NCBI GenBank assembly: GCA_963971405.1 | Contig: OZ020487.1 | Coordinates: 18,201,344 to 18,265,343, forward strand | Direction: 5' to 3' | Origin: Psococerastis gibbosa | Lineage: Eukaryota > Arthropoda > Insecta > Psocodea > Psocidae | Length of the DNA: 64,000 nt | Part shown: positions 46,783-57,984 of the stretch, in pieces | Numbering within the stretch: position 1 is the first letter of the stretch | Layout of the letters: the number at the start of each line of letters is the position of its first letter | The notes under the pieces: model-generated | Databases searched by the model: none | Told to the model about the DNA's origin: nothing | What the model saw: the letters and a program-made list of their open reading frames with translations, nothing else | Position numbers and translations under genes: made by a program

Positions 46783-48018
46783 CATACATTAAAGTTACCC
46801 TATTTTGTTTATGAAAAATAACAATGAGGCGAATTATGTAGCATGGGTACATCAGTGACTCCGAGAGGGAAAAGAAGAAAAACCGCCCGAAAACTTTGAG
46901 AAGCACGTACGAACGATGGATTAGCTGACACATCATCGGTTGTTTCTGACCGTTTCAAAGTAGACTACTGTATATTGATGTCATTTGTTACTGAAGTAAC
47001 CAAGCTTACAATTGGCGCAGTGTAACAGGTGGAAGCATTACTGAACAAAGCACAGATAAGACTCACATAATATTACTTTCAATAATATTTGTCAATGTAG
47101 GTTATACTACTTTTTTTGTTATTGTTTTTTTAAAATAAAAGGTTAATCGCATACAGACAAGTAAATGAAGGTATCCGATTTGCCCCTTCAGTCGCCTCTG
47201 TTGCTTAGCACCCGTGTTGAGTTACGACACGCCTCCGATCACATGGCATGTAGAGACTTGAGCAAGTACAAGCGCGCTACCATCGAAGTCGATATTTGTT
47301 TTGTTTATTTTAGCTTAAGGCCATTGGTATGGTCTAAGAATTATTGCAAAATATTGAAGCTCTAAAAATATAATAATCAAGAAGACACCAGTAACTAAAT
47401 ACAGTATATATTCCTTAAATTGAACAATTATCGTATTATTCATGCAAGAAAATGGATCTTCAGACAGTAGACATTTTAAGACATCCCGAGATAAAATATT
47501 TGCATTCTGACCCAACAGAGCAGTCAGTTGACTTGAACATGACTTGAGAATGACGAGGCAAGCCGCGTCAGAATTCCCAGGATGTAATGGCTTTCCCAAC
47601 CACGTCGTAATCTGACTAATAGTGCCCATAAAGAGAAAACGGTCGTCAGCAAATGGGGGAACACAAAGCCAGCGGACGCTTTCTGCTGTGCAGTTGCTCA
47701 ACGTTCTTCGTCGCAATTGTCAGCCATTAACAAGATTTGGACTTCAGACTTGAATGGAAACCTCACGTTTTACAGAGGTCGCGGACCTTAGATTTTGAAT
47801 GCTTTTGTCAAAAATTTCTCTTTGAATGCTTTTTTTACTTCTGCCATTGATTTTTTTTCAGACTTCTGTATACCGCACAATGCAATACTAGCATAAGAAA
47901 GTAGAAAAATGTTATGCTTGGTGTTGGATACGTGAACCACATTAGGTGACCTACCAATATACTTAATAATAGTAATAGAGTCTTTATTGAAAACCAAGTA
48001 TTGATACAGCGAGATTAG
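46783..48018. other. Repeats D and E, and an unassigned frame
   Basis: Family E at about 47005-47065 and family D at 47120-47300 lie in the same orientation, so they may be parts of one larger repeat. A 133-codon frame at 47315-47716 (-) has ordinary soluble-protein composition in its first ~95 residues (…GNSDAACLVILKSC…), then a hydrophobic tail. No family recognised; it could be an exon or old transposon sequence. Confidence 0.4.
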
Positions 48019-48026
48019 GGCATATG

Positions 48027-48227
48027 CAGTGGCGGCGCTAGAAATTTTAAGGCGGGGGGGGGGCCATGGGGGCATGACTTCTATCTGGGGGGGCCAATGG
48101 AAAAAAAAACATTTTTCATTGGAATTAGTTATAATGAAAGTAAGTAAAATGTAACCATTACTAAAATTCTGCTAGGCCTAGATATAACATGTAAAATATC
48201 TCATAAGTGGGGGGGGGGGCCCCACTG
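48027..48227. mobile_element. hAT-like MITE with perfect 8-bp TSD
   Basis: The element begins CAGTGGCGGCGCTAG and ends CCCCACTG, flanked on both sides by GGCATATG (48019-48026 and 48228-48235). A perfect 8-bp duplication with CAGTG ends identifies a hAT-type insertion. The 201-bp body has G runs near each end (about 48052-48062 and 48209-48219) and no frame. Confidence 0.9.
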
Positions 48228-48235
48228 GGCATATG

Positions 48236-48922
48236 GTCCTCTCTTGGCTTTCTTACACTTAACTGTACATATCAACGATAGTTTAAATTGAAATATTAGT
48301 ATATAATAAACTACTATTGGCTTACGGTATTATCATTCATAACGAATATCAGTCATATCAATGTTATTCACAATAACAGTCGCACTAATTCAAATTCGCT
48401 GCCATCCACTTTCATTTCCTCACACTTTCACATGCAGCTTTGCCTTGATCAACTGGTGACAGTGGTTTGCAGACTAAGGAGAAACTTGTAATATTTGTTT
48501 TCAAATACTTTGTTTCTGTGATATTGTTCTTTATTACATGCCAAAATGAATAATGTATATTGACGGAGAGATATTGGATAAAAAAAGGGCTGAAAATTAA
48601 GGCCAAACAGCAACAACAGCCTTCAGTCCCTATGGAATTGGCGGTGATTGGCATTCACAGGCTGCCGATACACGAGAGCTTGATTCTATTGCTGAAATGG
48701 GGAGGGGCAATCGGTGTAGATTTCCCCCACGGGTATCATGTGCTGATAAACTCCCCCACGCTGATGAGCTTTACAAGTTCAAAAAAAAAACTGCAAAATA
48801 CCAATATTCACGGTTTATTTTATTGACGTTGAGCAATATACTTTAAGCTTTAAATTCAGCCCACTGCCCACGATAAAGTATACCTATACAAAGTATACGA
48901 TAATATTAAAAAATACGTATAT
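48236..48922. other. Unassigned sequence
   Basis: No supportable feature. Confidence 0.45.
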
Positions 48923-49465
48923 GTTGCCGTTGCGCCTCTGTATCTTGTATATCACGTGAAAGCTATTTTTTTCTGTTTATTATGGTATAGGGTTGCCTAA
49001 TTAAATCTGGCTGCAAGTGAGGGTTGATGGCTGTTAATTACAGTAATTATTTAAGGTAGAGTGAGGGAGATATAGCGCATATCATCACTAGTCAGACGAG
49101 GATAGAATTACAAACTCCAAAACAGCGTGGTTATTATATTATGTTATTATGAGTAAAAATATCGCAGTTGTTTAGAACACTAGGAGTGGGCAAAATTATA
49201 TTATATTATTAATAATTATATAATTATATTATATGTACGCGCTATCGCTCTCTCACTCTACCTTAAATATTTACCGTCTTTAACAGCCAGCAACCCTCAC
49301 TTGCGGCCAAATTTAGGCAACGCTATACCATAATTAACAGAAAAAAATTAGCTTTCATGTGATATATATAAATATTGAATGTACGTTATGGGAGTATAAA
49401 TGCATCAAAATTATACCTGTTTACACCTGGCTGCGAAGAGGTGCGGGCAAATGCGCAACGGCAAC
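48923..49465. mobile_element. Long inverted-repeat element
   Basis: The left arm (GTTGCCGTTGCGCCTCTG, then CACGTGAAAGC, TATGGTATAGGGTTGCCTAA, GCAAGTGAGGGTTG, AAGGTAGAGTGAGGGAG) returns in reverse complement on the right (CTCTCACTCTACCTT ... CAACCCTCACTTGC ... GGCAACGCTATACCATAATT ... GCAACGGCAAC). The arms run to roughly 48923-49085 and 49235-49465, the right one with an extra ~70-bp segment. The centre is an A/T-rich spacer. No coding frame. Confidence 0.75.
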
Positions 49466-50699
49466 CGTCATTTTTCAGAGTCTTTATATACACATTTTTA
49501 AAAAACAAGTAGGTGCAATTTTTTTTCAAAAATCACTTACCAATAATTTAATTAAAATTACTATCGGCCGCATTTTGATAGACAACCTACATAGTAGATA
49601 TTCTGTGTATTCTCCTAATCATAAATGTGAGTAATACTTTGGGGGTACTATTTTCCAGTGGGATCTTGTACTATTAAGCAAACGTTCATAGTCTCCTACA
49701 TTGTGGTTCGAAATTTGGGAAGTGTGTTCTTCAATATGATATCATTTACAAGGGAAAAAGAATCCACCCCCCCCCCCGTGAAGCAGGGTCTGCACTTGAA
49801 TGAAATCTCCCTACACCTGATCGGCCAGAACCAAATGGTTTTTTTTATTCATTTTGGTTTTGAATAAATAATATAATAATGGGATGTACTACTATGTATG
49901 CTCCTATATTCATAACGACCATTGTTCCTGCGTACAAATAGCCATTGTAATGCTATAGTATCTAGTAGGTACCTGCATGTAAGGCAAAGTTTTCTATTAA
50001 TTATTAATATATTTATAAATTCTACAGTATAGCTTATGGTTTCCAGCCCGTTCCTGGAAAATATCCATTGTTGCGTCCCTGACTGCTAGTAAAAAGCTGA
50101 GGAATGGAGTCAGTGTAAGCAAAGTTATTGCAGAACAGCATACAACGTTAAAAGTAAGCTAGGCATTTTACTAAAATGCGAAGGCTATGCTTCGTTCCCT
50201 TGCGTAATTTAAAACTTAACAACCCTCCTCATCATACTTGCCTCCATGTTTAACGCCCGAAGTTTTCCTGTGCCATCATAAACTGCCTCAAGTGTCTTCT
50301 TCATTGTGCGGCTGACAACCTACTGGAGGGTAAAAGCACCGCTTCAAATTCTTTGTCGTTAGAGTATCTCAACAGAGAGATGAGCCACAGGAATAAGAGA
50401 ACGTTTTCTATTCTTGAGTCTTTTAGGTATACTTAAAATGGTTCCGACGGTCACCATAATCGGTGCCTGAACCTGCTGATGGACGTTGATCCAAGAGAAC
50501 GGAATCAATTAATCCACTTGACATTTGGATATTCCTAGGTAAAACCTAATGCTGCAGATATCTTTTTTTAAGGTTATACAGACAATTTAATGAATGTATA
50601 CAATTGATCTCTTCAGTCGCCTCTGTAGGTTAGTACACGTGTTGAGTTACGATACTTCTCCGATCGCACGGCGTGTAGCCGCAAAATGTCAGCCGAGGA
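49466..50699. other. AT-rich sequence with repeat D copy
   Basis: 50580-50690 (+) carries repeat D (CTTCAGTCGCCTCTGTAGGT, GTGTTGAGTTACGA). Otherwise nothing recognised. A C-run lies near 49767-49776. Confidence 0.5.
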
Positions 50700-50915
50700 G
50701 GATGTACACTGAAACTGAACCTGCGTGCCGCGTGGAGCCAACGGTTGGCACGTCCCCACTACCCGCTCTCGCTAGCTACACTTTAGCGATTTTCTGCGGC
50801 AAACTGTTGGCTCAGCGGCACTTGCCAACGGCCACGTTCACTTTGCACTGGCTTTGCCGCGTTGGCAGCGCCAACATCCAACGGTGGCACAGTATAAAAA
50901 TTTTAGTGCACATCC
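50700..50915. repeat. GC-rich palindromic element
   Basis: GGATGTACACT (50700-50710) and AGTGCACATCC (50905-50915) are inverted ends with one mismatch, and similarity continues inward. Inside are several copies of a GCCAACGG word in both orientations (GAGCCAACGGTTGGCAC, GTTGGCAGCGCCAAC). GC content is well above the surroundings. It looks like a small inverted-repeat transposon, but no target duplication is clear. Confidence 0.5.
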
Positions 50916-51557
50916 ACTTGCCCTAACAGACAAAAGTTGTAACTATGTGTCATAAGTTTTTTTTTTTTAAGACCACGGCCTATTAGCCCGTTTTCCATTG
51001 GGTTATCATATTGTAGGTGAGTTACGCAATATTAGACGTTGAAATATAAGAATTTGCTAAACGCATTATTTACACTCTATTAGCTTGTGATAAAAGCGAA
51101 ACGAAGAGGAACTCTTTGTGATCGTGACGGCCCTGATAACTGAAAGAAATGACATCCCGTCAAAACAGATTAATCCTATCCCTCATGCCACCTGGGTTTT
51201 TTTTTTATCGATTCACTTCCATTATTCGAAAACCCTGTGTTTTTGCCAATGCAGTAGAATCCGGGATGAGAGTTCTGAAAGCGTACTTCCAAACGTTTCG
51301 CCAACATCTGCAGTCAACATCTTCAGTGGAATTGCGTAAACTTCTTAGATTGTGTCTCGCAGGCTCAGCAGCAACAACCCTTTCAGAACGACCACGGCCT
51401 ATCATCCCGGATTTTTCTGCTTCGTCATGTAACTCCGGCCGTGAAAGCCTTTGTAATTACCCTGTGTTTTCACTTACCATGAAAAGGTGGTCAAAACATT
51501 ATACGTGCTGTAACGGCATTGACCTTCTTTACTTTCCAGCAGCTTCACACATACTGC
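50916..51557. other. Unassigned sequence with a 141-codon frame
   Basis: 51149-51574 (+) is open for 141 codons with Ser/Arg-rich composition and no motif. The phrase GACCACGGCCTAT occurs twice (about 50972 and 51390), hinting at a local duplication. No gene claimed. Confidence 0.4.
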
Positions 51558-51632
51558 AAATAAGTAAATATTGACTTTTTGTTCTATTACTAAGCCAACC
51601 TAGCGGAGTTAGGGCTGTAAAGCTCTCTCATA
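51558..51632 (-). repeat. SINE S 3' part, left side of the LINE insertion
   Basis: AAATAAGTAAATATTGACTT then TTACTAAGCCAACCTAGCGG and AGTTAGGGCTGTAAAGC match SINE S in reverse. The rest of this SINE continues at 56127-56205 after the LINE; a short TCATA repeat (51628-51632, 56127-56131) brackets the insertion. Confidence 0.8.
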
Positions 51633-51754
51633 GATATTCAAGATGGCGGAAGTGTAAGCATTGCCTAATCATTGCTGTCATATTTACTTAATTTTTCATC
51701 AGTAAAAGGCGAAATTTTGAAATAATACTAATTCCCAATTATACCCATATAACA
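51633..51754 (+). promoter_or_regulatory. LINE 5' UTR with YY1-like site
   Basis: CAAGATGGCGGA starts 6 bases into the element and fits the YY1/Pho consensus (AAnATGGCGG). LINE 5' ends commonly hold internal promoters downstream of the start site. Promoter activity is inferred, not seen. Confidence 0.45.
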
Positions 51755-52492
51755 ATGGCAACTGAAAACAAACTACTGGATGTGATAAGTGAGCTAAAAG
51801 CGGAGATGGCCGGTTTTCAAACACGATTGGACACAGCCACTGCCACGCAAAGCAAAGGAGCGGTAAGCAGTGATATTGATGTTATAAAAACGCAATTTTC
51901 AATTTTTACGAATAAAGTCATGAGTGTAATAGACAATGTGCAGGATTCACTTACGTATCTCCATGATAAAGTAGACGATGCTGAACAGTACTCGCGAAGA
52001 AATTGTCTTTTAATTCACGGCATACCAGAAGCACCAAACGAAAATCCGTCCGAAATTGTCTGCTCTCTATTCGCAGACAAGTTAGACATAAATGTAGGTG
52101 TGGCGTTTTTAGATAGGACGCATCGAATTGGGGCTAGAAAAAGTACCGAACAGCTCGCTAAGGGAGGGTGCCGCCCTATTTTAGTTAAATTTATCAGCTA
52201 TAACCTTCGCGCTAACCTATTTGCCCGCATGAAAATGCTTAAAGGTAGCAAATTCACTATAACTGAGTCACTGACACCGAAAAGAATGCAGATTTTAAAG
52301 GCCGCTAAAACTGTCTGGGGACAAAAAAACGTCTACACACTGGATGGCCGAATAATTATCGCTGAAGGAGGGAGGAAACACACCGTGACAACACATAATC
52401 AGTTAATCAGTATTACACCTTCCATGGCAACACCGGAAATAGGCCTAACAGCTGACGAAGAGCAACGGAAGAAGCTGAGAAAACGTAAATGA
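51755..52492 (+). CDS. LINE ORF1 protein (coiled coil plus RRM-like RNA-binding)
   Basis: A 245-residue intact frame. Residues ~3-80 have heptad-like Leu/Ile/Val spacing (LLDVISELKAEMAGF; MSVIDNVQDSLTYLHDKVDD), predicting a coiled coil that would trimerise. Residues ~81-165 start EQYSRRNCLLIHGIPE, then a DRTHRIGA segment and RPILVKF. This is the RRM-like domain of L1-type ORF1 proteins found in many arthropod LINEs. Residues ~170-230 (LTPKRMQILKAA, GRIIIAEGGRKH) form the C-terminal RNA-binding part. The tail is basic (KKLRKRK). In the family the protein coats LINE RNA and chaperones it during target-primed reverse transcription. The Met at 51755 is the first after the 5' UTR and the coiled coil follows at once. 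Confidence 0.9.
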   Translation: MATENKLLDVISELKAEMAGFQTRLDTATATQSKGAVSSDIDVIKTQFSIFTNKVMSVIDNVQDSLTYLHDKVDDAEQYSRRNCLLIHGIPEAPNENPSEIVCSLFADKLDINVGVAFLDRTHRIGARKSTEQLAKGGCRPILVKFISYNLRANLFARMKMLKGSKFTITESLTPKRMQILKAAKTVWGQKNVYTLDGRIIIAEGGRKHTVTTHNQLISITPSMATPEIGLTADEEQRKKLRKRK

Positions 52493-52836
52493 ATTAATAA
52501 TATATGTAAAAGTAAATATGTATATGTTATACGATGCCATAACATGTTTACTCCAGCTTTTGCCTCGCAGTACTTGTCTTTGTTTTTGAATATCAGCTGA
52601 TACGACCAACGACCTGTACCGTATCCAGCAAATCATCATCATAATGGCAGATTGTATATCTTATATGGAATCTTTGCATTTTTTCTTAACACTGGCATTA
52701 ACGTATTTATGCAATTACTGTATTTTTATTGGATTTGAAATCGCACTTTGATAGATGAAATTTCTATATAATTCTGGCAGCAATGATAAAAGCATGAGCT
52801 TTTGAACAGCTACTGATTTTTTATTTTTATTTTTGT
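52493..52836 (+). other. Spacer between LINE ORFs
   Basis: AT-rich, no frame. ORF2 is separated from ORF1 by 344 bp rather than overlapping, so ORF2 translation would need reinitiation or an unconventional route. Confidence 0.6.
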
Positions 52837-55800
52837 TTGTTTCTTTTGTTTGATCTAGACTTTAGTTTTTTTTCTTTCTTTATAAAAGTTACTTGGCGAA
52901 TAATGAGAAATATAATTGACGAATCAGATGAAAACACGATACAAATTTCTACAATACTGCATAAAACCGATTTCGAACCTTCCTTTTTTACCAAACACCA
53001 TCTAAAATTTATAAGCTTGAACATTAGAAGTTTAAATAAAAACTTTGACCAATTCCAAATTTTTTTAAATGAATTAAAATTTGACCCTGATGTCATTATT
53101 TTAAGTGAAACTTGGCACTCTGGGACAGATGGGAGTACATTCTCTATACCAGGCTACGACTTTTTCTTTTCATGCAGTCGAATTAATAAGAGCGATGGAG
53201 TTGCTGTCTTCGCCCGGTCTGTTCTAACTGCCTCTGCTTCAGATGCAAATATCACGGGCTGCAGCGCACTGTCCATTTCTTTCCCTGTTGATTCGAGGCC
53301 ATTCAATGTACTTGCTATATATAGGTCACCATCCCATTCCATTTCGGTTTTTAATGAAGGCTTAGAATCTTATTTTGAACGATCACATACCATCCACTGC
53401 CTAGGAGGTGACACAAATGTTGACATTTTGAAGCAGCATCCAACCGATGAAATTTTGGAGTACCTAAATATTTTAGCATCAGCTGGTCTGCATTCAACAA
53501 TAAACAATTACACAAGGGTTGATGGGCACAGAAAATCATGCTTAGACCATTTTTTCGTGTCTCAGCCCAAGAACTCTATCGGGCACATTCTTCAAAATCA
53601 TATCACTGACCACTTCGTAACGGCACTCTCAATTGAGCAAATAAACTGTACCACTTCTACTCACTCCCATGCTAAAAATCACATATTTAAAAAAGTCATT
53701 GACCATAACCTATTAGAAAATTATTTAAAAATGGAATCATGGAACTTTGTTACTTTGGAAAACGACGCAAACACTTGTGCTCAAAACTTTACAACCATCA
53801 TGCAGAACTATTTAAGATTATCAACTAAAAACAAAAAAATTCCAAACAATAAAGCTAAACTTAAACCGTGGATGACTACAGGTTTGCTGGCTTCATTGCG
53901 AAAAAGAGATAATTTAGGTCGGAAATCGAACTCACACCCCCTTAATACGAGACTCCGCACAGAATTTACTACTTATAGAAATGAGTTAAACGTCTTGATA
54001 GCCTCAGCAAAAAATGATTATTATAAGCAACAACTCAGCATAAACAAAACAAATTCAAAACGGACATGGCAGATAATTAATGAGATCACCGATACTAAAG
54101 TTAAAACAAATAACATTACTGAAATCAAGGACCAAAGCACGAACCAGGTCATAACCAATGATAGAATGGGCGAAATGGCCAACTCCTTCAACAATTATTT
54201 CTCTCTTATAGGAGAAACTCTGACAGCTAAGATTCCCATTTCTAATACTCCACAGTTTAACGAGGCTGACATTAACCAAAAAACCTTCTTTCTTAAACCT
54301 ACGAACGAAGAAGAAACTGCCCTCTACATAGGCCAACTTCGGGCAGGCTCCTCCCCTGGACCGGATGGAATCACTGCCAAAATCTAAAAGAAATACAAAG
54401 TTAACTTACTTAAACCTCTTACCTATTTAATCAACCTCTGTTTCACAACTGCTACATTTCCTGACCTTTATAAAATAGCTAATGTAATACCTCTTTTCAA
54501 AAAAGGTGACAAACTAGATATGACTAATTACCGCCCCATATCATTAATCTCAAACATTGCCAAACTGATTGAGAAAGCCATGAAAGCGAGAATCACAACT
54601 TTTTTAGAGGATACTAACTTTTTAGCTTCCAATCAATATGGTTTCAGAGCTGGGCGTAATACCCAAGACGCGATCACCAAATTAACTTCTCTTCTCTACT
54701 CGGATATGGACGATGGACTACATCCACTTTGTGTTTATCTTGACTTACAAAAAGCTTTCGATACTATTTCTTATGATATCTTAAAAATGAGACTAGAAGA
54801 AGCCGGACTACGTGGACATGTTCATAAACTTCTATCGTCTTACCTCACAAACAGAAAACAGCAAGTTCTTCTTCGACGGACTGACAATGGCGACTCTGCA
54901 GCAAGTGGACTATCAGATGTTTGTATTGGGGTCCCGCAGGGTACCGTCTTAGGCCCATTACTCTTCCTTATATACATAAACAACTTACTGAAACTTAACC
55001 TTGACTGTACCTTGATTGGCTTTGCTGATGACACGGTCCTTTACCTTGCTGGGCGGACCTGGAACGAAGTCCACAACAAAGCTTCCCATACTTTGGCACA
55101 CATAAGACAATGGCTTCAGGCAAACAAACTGACATTAAACGTTGGGAAGACTGAATACATGACTTTCAGCCACACAGCTGCCGGACAACCTAACGGACAA
55201 ACATTAACAATTACACGAAAACGGCTGCACACCTACACAAGACTGCAACTGCAACGACATCCACAGAACCACCTGCTACAAGTACTTAGGTGTTACAATC
55301 GACCAACATCTACGCTGGGACTCCCACATACTACAAACAGCAAATAGAGTTAGAAGAACTTTTTATAAATTTCGAAGACTACGACATGTGCTGGACCTGG
55401 ACGGACTGAGACAAGTTTATTATGCTCTAGTGCATTCAGTTGCCCAATACTGTGTCCTCTCTTGGGGTGGAGCATGTCCAGCGCATCTCAAACCTCTCGT
55501 GGTTGCTCTGAGATTGTGTATTCGAATAGCCATGTGCAGACCATTCCTTTACCCCTCAGCCGGCCTGTTCCAAGAACTTGGAGTGCCATCTTTACGGCTG
55601 ACTTACGAACGGCAGTTACTGCTCTATAAAATCAAATCGTTTCAAAATGCAAGTTTAATACGCCATGGTAGGGGGACTAGAAAAGAGATTGGCCGTAACC
55701 TTATTGTTCCTCGACCTAATACTGAACATTTTAAACAATCTCATATATATCGGTCAATAATCTTATACAACAATCTACCTTTGTCACAAAAAATTTCCAT

Positions 55801-55880
55801 ATCTTCTCACTAAACACCACCTTAACCAGTATGCCAAGAACATAAAATCAATACTATACAATAATAAGTTTTGTTATTAA
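52837..55880 (+). pseudogene. LINE ORF2: APE endonuclease and reverse transcriptase, three lesions
   Basis: The frame opens at 52837, with a second Met at 52903 that could be the true start because the first ~22 residues are Phe/Leu-rich. Endonuclease: SLNIRSLNKN (~res. 58), ILSETWHSG, GGDTNVDIL (~190), SCLDHFFV and ITDHF (~257), the metal- and phosphate-binding motifs of the APE family. Reverse transcriptase: SSPGPDGITAK, then NVIPLFKKGDK, NYRPISLIS, QYGFRAGRN, VYLDLQKAFDTI, GVPQGTVLGPLLF and the catalytic FADD at 55021-55032. After it come CYKYLGVTID and a thumb-like tail. Lesions: an in-frame TAA at 54385-54387, a +1 shift within 55208-55265 and another in the A6 run at 55788-55793, after which the frame closes at 55878-55880. 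All conserved motifs survive. The copy is inactive as read, though homopolymer errors could explain the shifts. Confidence 0.9.
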
Positions 55881-56126
55881 AAATTTTTTTTGTTACCTTT
55901 AGTCCGCATAAAGTCATTAAAAAAAAATCATAGGTATTAAAGTCAATAACAATTTTGCATTATTCGCACGTATGAAACATTATTAAATTGGGGCCCATCA
56001 CAGATTCATCTACAGGGTCCCTACCTTCCTCTGTACCTACTCTATATACTACTGTACTATAATTTTGTTTTGTTTTGTTATGTATGGATGAAGGAAATAA
56101 ATACATTTATTTATTTATTTATTTAT
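55881..56126 (+). other. LINE 3' UTR and ATTT tail
   Basis: T-rich 3' UTR containing AATAAA at 56097-56102 and ending in an ATTT microsatellite (about 56105-56126). SINE S ends in the same kind of repeat. Confidence 0.8.
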
Positions 56127-56205
56127 TCATACACTCAACTAGGAAGACCCGAGACCGCCTGCTTTAGGCTACATACCCTCCGAAGCATGGCCAGAAAATG
56201 CTGTA
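56127..56205 (-). repeat. SINE S middle part, right side of the LINE insertion
   Basis: ACACTCAACTAGGAAGACCC, GACCGCCTGCTTTA and CCTCCGAAGCATGGCCAG continue the SINE begun at 51558. The tRNA-like head is missing. Confidence 0.8.
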
Positions 56206-57984
56206 TCTGGGTTCCAGAATCTTGAAGATATCGTCCCTTTTTGGTTATAACTAGAGCAGAGTTCCCGGCTCCCTCCAAAGGCATTTTTGTAAACTAATGG
56301 CGCGGGAGGCGCCACGTCTTCTTTGATCAATCAGGACACGCCTTGGGCCGATCAACAACAAATGCCGTCGTGACACTGGTGAAAACAAGACGTGTCAATG
56401 GGCTCTAGAAATTTTGAAAGGGGATTTTTTAGTAAATAGTACAATACCTACTCGTGTGAAATATAGTAAAATTATAGCCTCTGTCTTCGACTTTCATGTA
56501 TAAGTAACTAATACACTTGTTGCACCTAACTAACGTAGGGCCTTGGGATTGTTTTTGATAAATAGGCCCAAAATAGTTGGGAGTTTACGCATTTTGATAG
56601 TAATAAGGTTTAGATTTTACTGACGAAGATTCATAGAGGCTAACTGCAAGTAAGGCACCTCTCTAGACTCTAGGCAGGCGATAACAGACGCGAAACAGTG
56701 GGGTTTTACCCATTTTCATACCAGTAAGGTTAGTTTTATGAAGAAACTAACTAACAGGGGGCCCGGAGTCTTCCCAGAGGAGACGGGTTGCAAAATTGGC
56801 CTGAAACCAGTGGCGTAGCCAAGCTGGGTCTGGACCCCCCAATTTAGCAAAACCGAAAATTTTCCCGATATTAATTTTTTTTATTCCCCTGGTGAGACCC
56901 CGGTCCCCATGTTACTAGTTAATAAAGTTATCGACTGCAAAATCAAAAAAAATTTGCAGACAAACTATTTCAGGCCTATTTTTAAAAATAAAAAAACATT
57001 CCCCGGGGTAGACCCCCGGGCCCCCTTCTTTAGCTGTAATAGGTAATCTTCAAATGTAAAATATAAACATAACTGCTTTCAATGTGCGTAAATTCCCCTA
57101 TTTTGGGCCCATTCTTTTTCAAAAAAATTAAACACCGCCCCCTTCGAAAGCCTATTGTAAGTGGGCAAACTTTTTATATTGATGTTGCATGAAAACTGGA
57201 CCCCCCCCCCCAAAAAAAAAGTGTTCGATTTTAGATTTTGTACCGACAAAATGTAACTGCAGACAGGAGAGACCCGGGCGTCTCATAGGGGAGCATAGGT
57301 ATTGTACTTCGTGTGTATTCCATTGCATGTGGAATCCATGATGTGGATGTGATGATATTTTGGAGACCTGCTCTCTCCTTCATAAAGGTACAATAACTGT
57401 TTAAATAGTTTATTAGCTGTTTATTATTAGTTTATTAATTATTGTGCATACCTATTTATTTTAGGTATTTAAAATACTATACAATTGAAAGTAATCACGC
57501 CAAGACAAATTGTAAAATCCGTGTTTCATTTCATTTCATTTCATTTTAAAATCCGTATTTAGCTATTTGACGTAGGTTGTATGTAAAAGCGTTGTCTACC
57601 GCAGACACCGACCCATATCCAACCAAGATATTGCACGACCAAAGATTTGACAGCTGCCAAAAGATGGGACCTTCACATTCTTGAGAATATCAATAACCCG
57701 TACCCTCATCATTCATGGATCTATCAATTTTTCTATTTTTAACGACGTCTTCACAGCTACTAGTACCTTTCCCTCCTTAACTACCTACCTCGTTCTTTCC
57801 ATGGTGTAAGACACAAACAAACGTGACGTTATGTATTGTAATTTTGATTGACATGAATTTCAATCACTGTAATTCAATTATATATTGTATATTTATATAC
57901 ATACAGTATATACGTTTTATATAGTATGGAGGGATGGGAGTTGACACAAGATATTGAGATGTCCGCATATCCTGTCACAGAGAT
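56206..57984. other. G/C-run repeat remnants in AT-rich DNA
   Basis: 56560-57260 contains a CAGTGGCGTAGCCAAGCTGG end (56809-56828), CCCCGGG blocks and C runs at about 57200-57211, like the hAT-type MITEs elsewhere. I cannot pair it with a matching right end. CATTT repeats lie at about 57524-57545. No gene. Confidence 0.45.

Larger units (their letters stand above)
51633..56126 (+). mobile_element. Near-complete two-ORF LINE, about 4.5 kb
   Basis: Order: 5' UTR of ~120 bp beginning GATATTCAAGATGGCGGAAG; ORF1 (51755-52492); a 344-bp spacer; ORF2 from 52837 with apurinic endonuclease and reverse transcriptase; a 3' UTR; and an ATTT microsatellite tail ending at 56126. It sits inside a SINE S copy with a likely 5-bp TCATA duplication. 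Two ORFs, an APE-type endonuclease, FADD reverse transcriptase and a short microsatellite tail place it in the Jockey/CR1/L2 group, but I cannot name the clade. Full length with few lesions implies recent activity. Confidence 0.9.
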
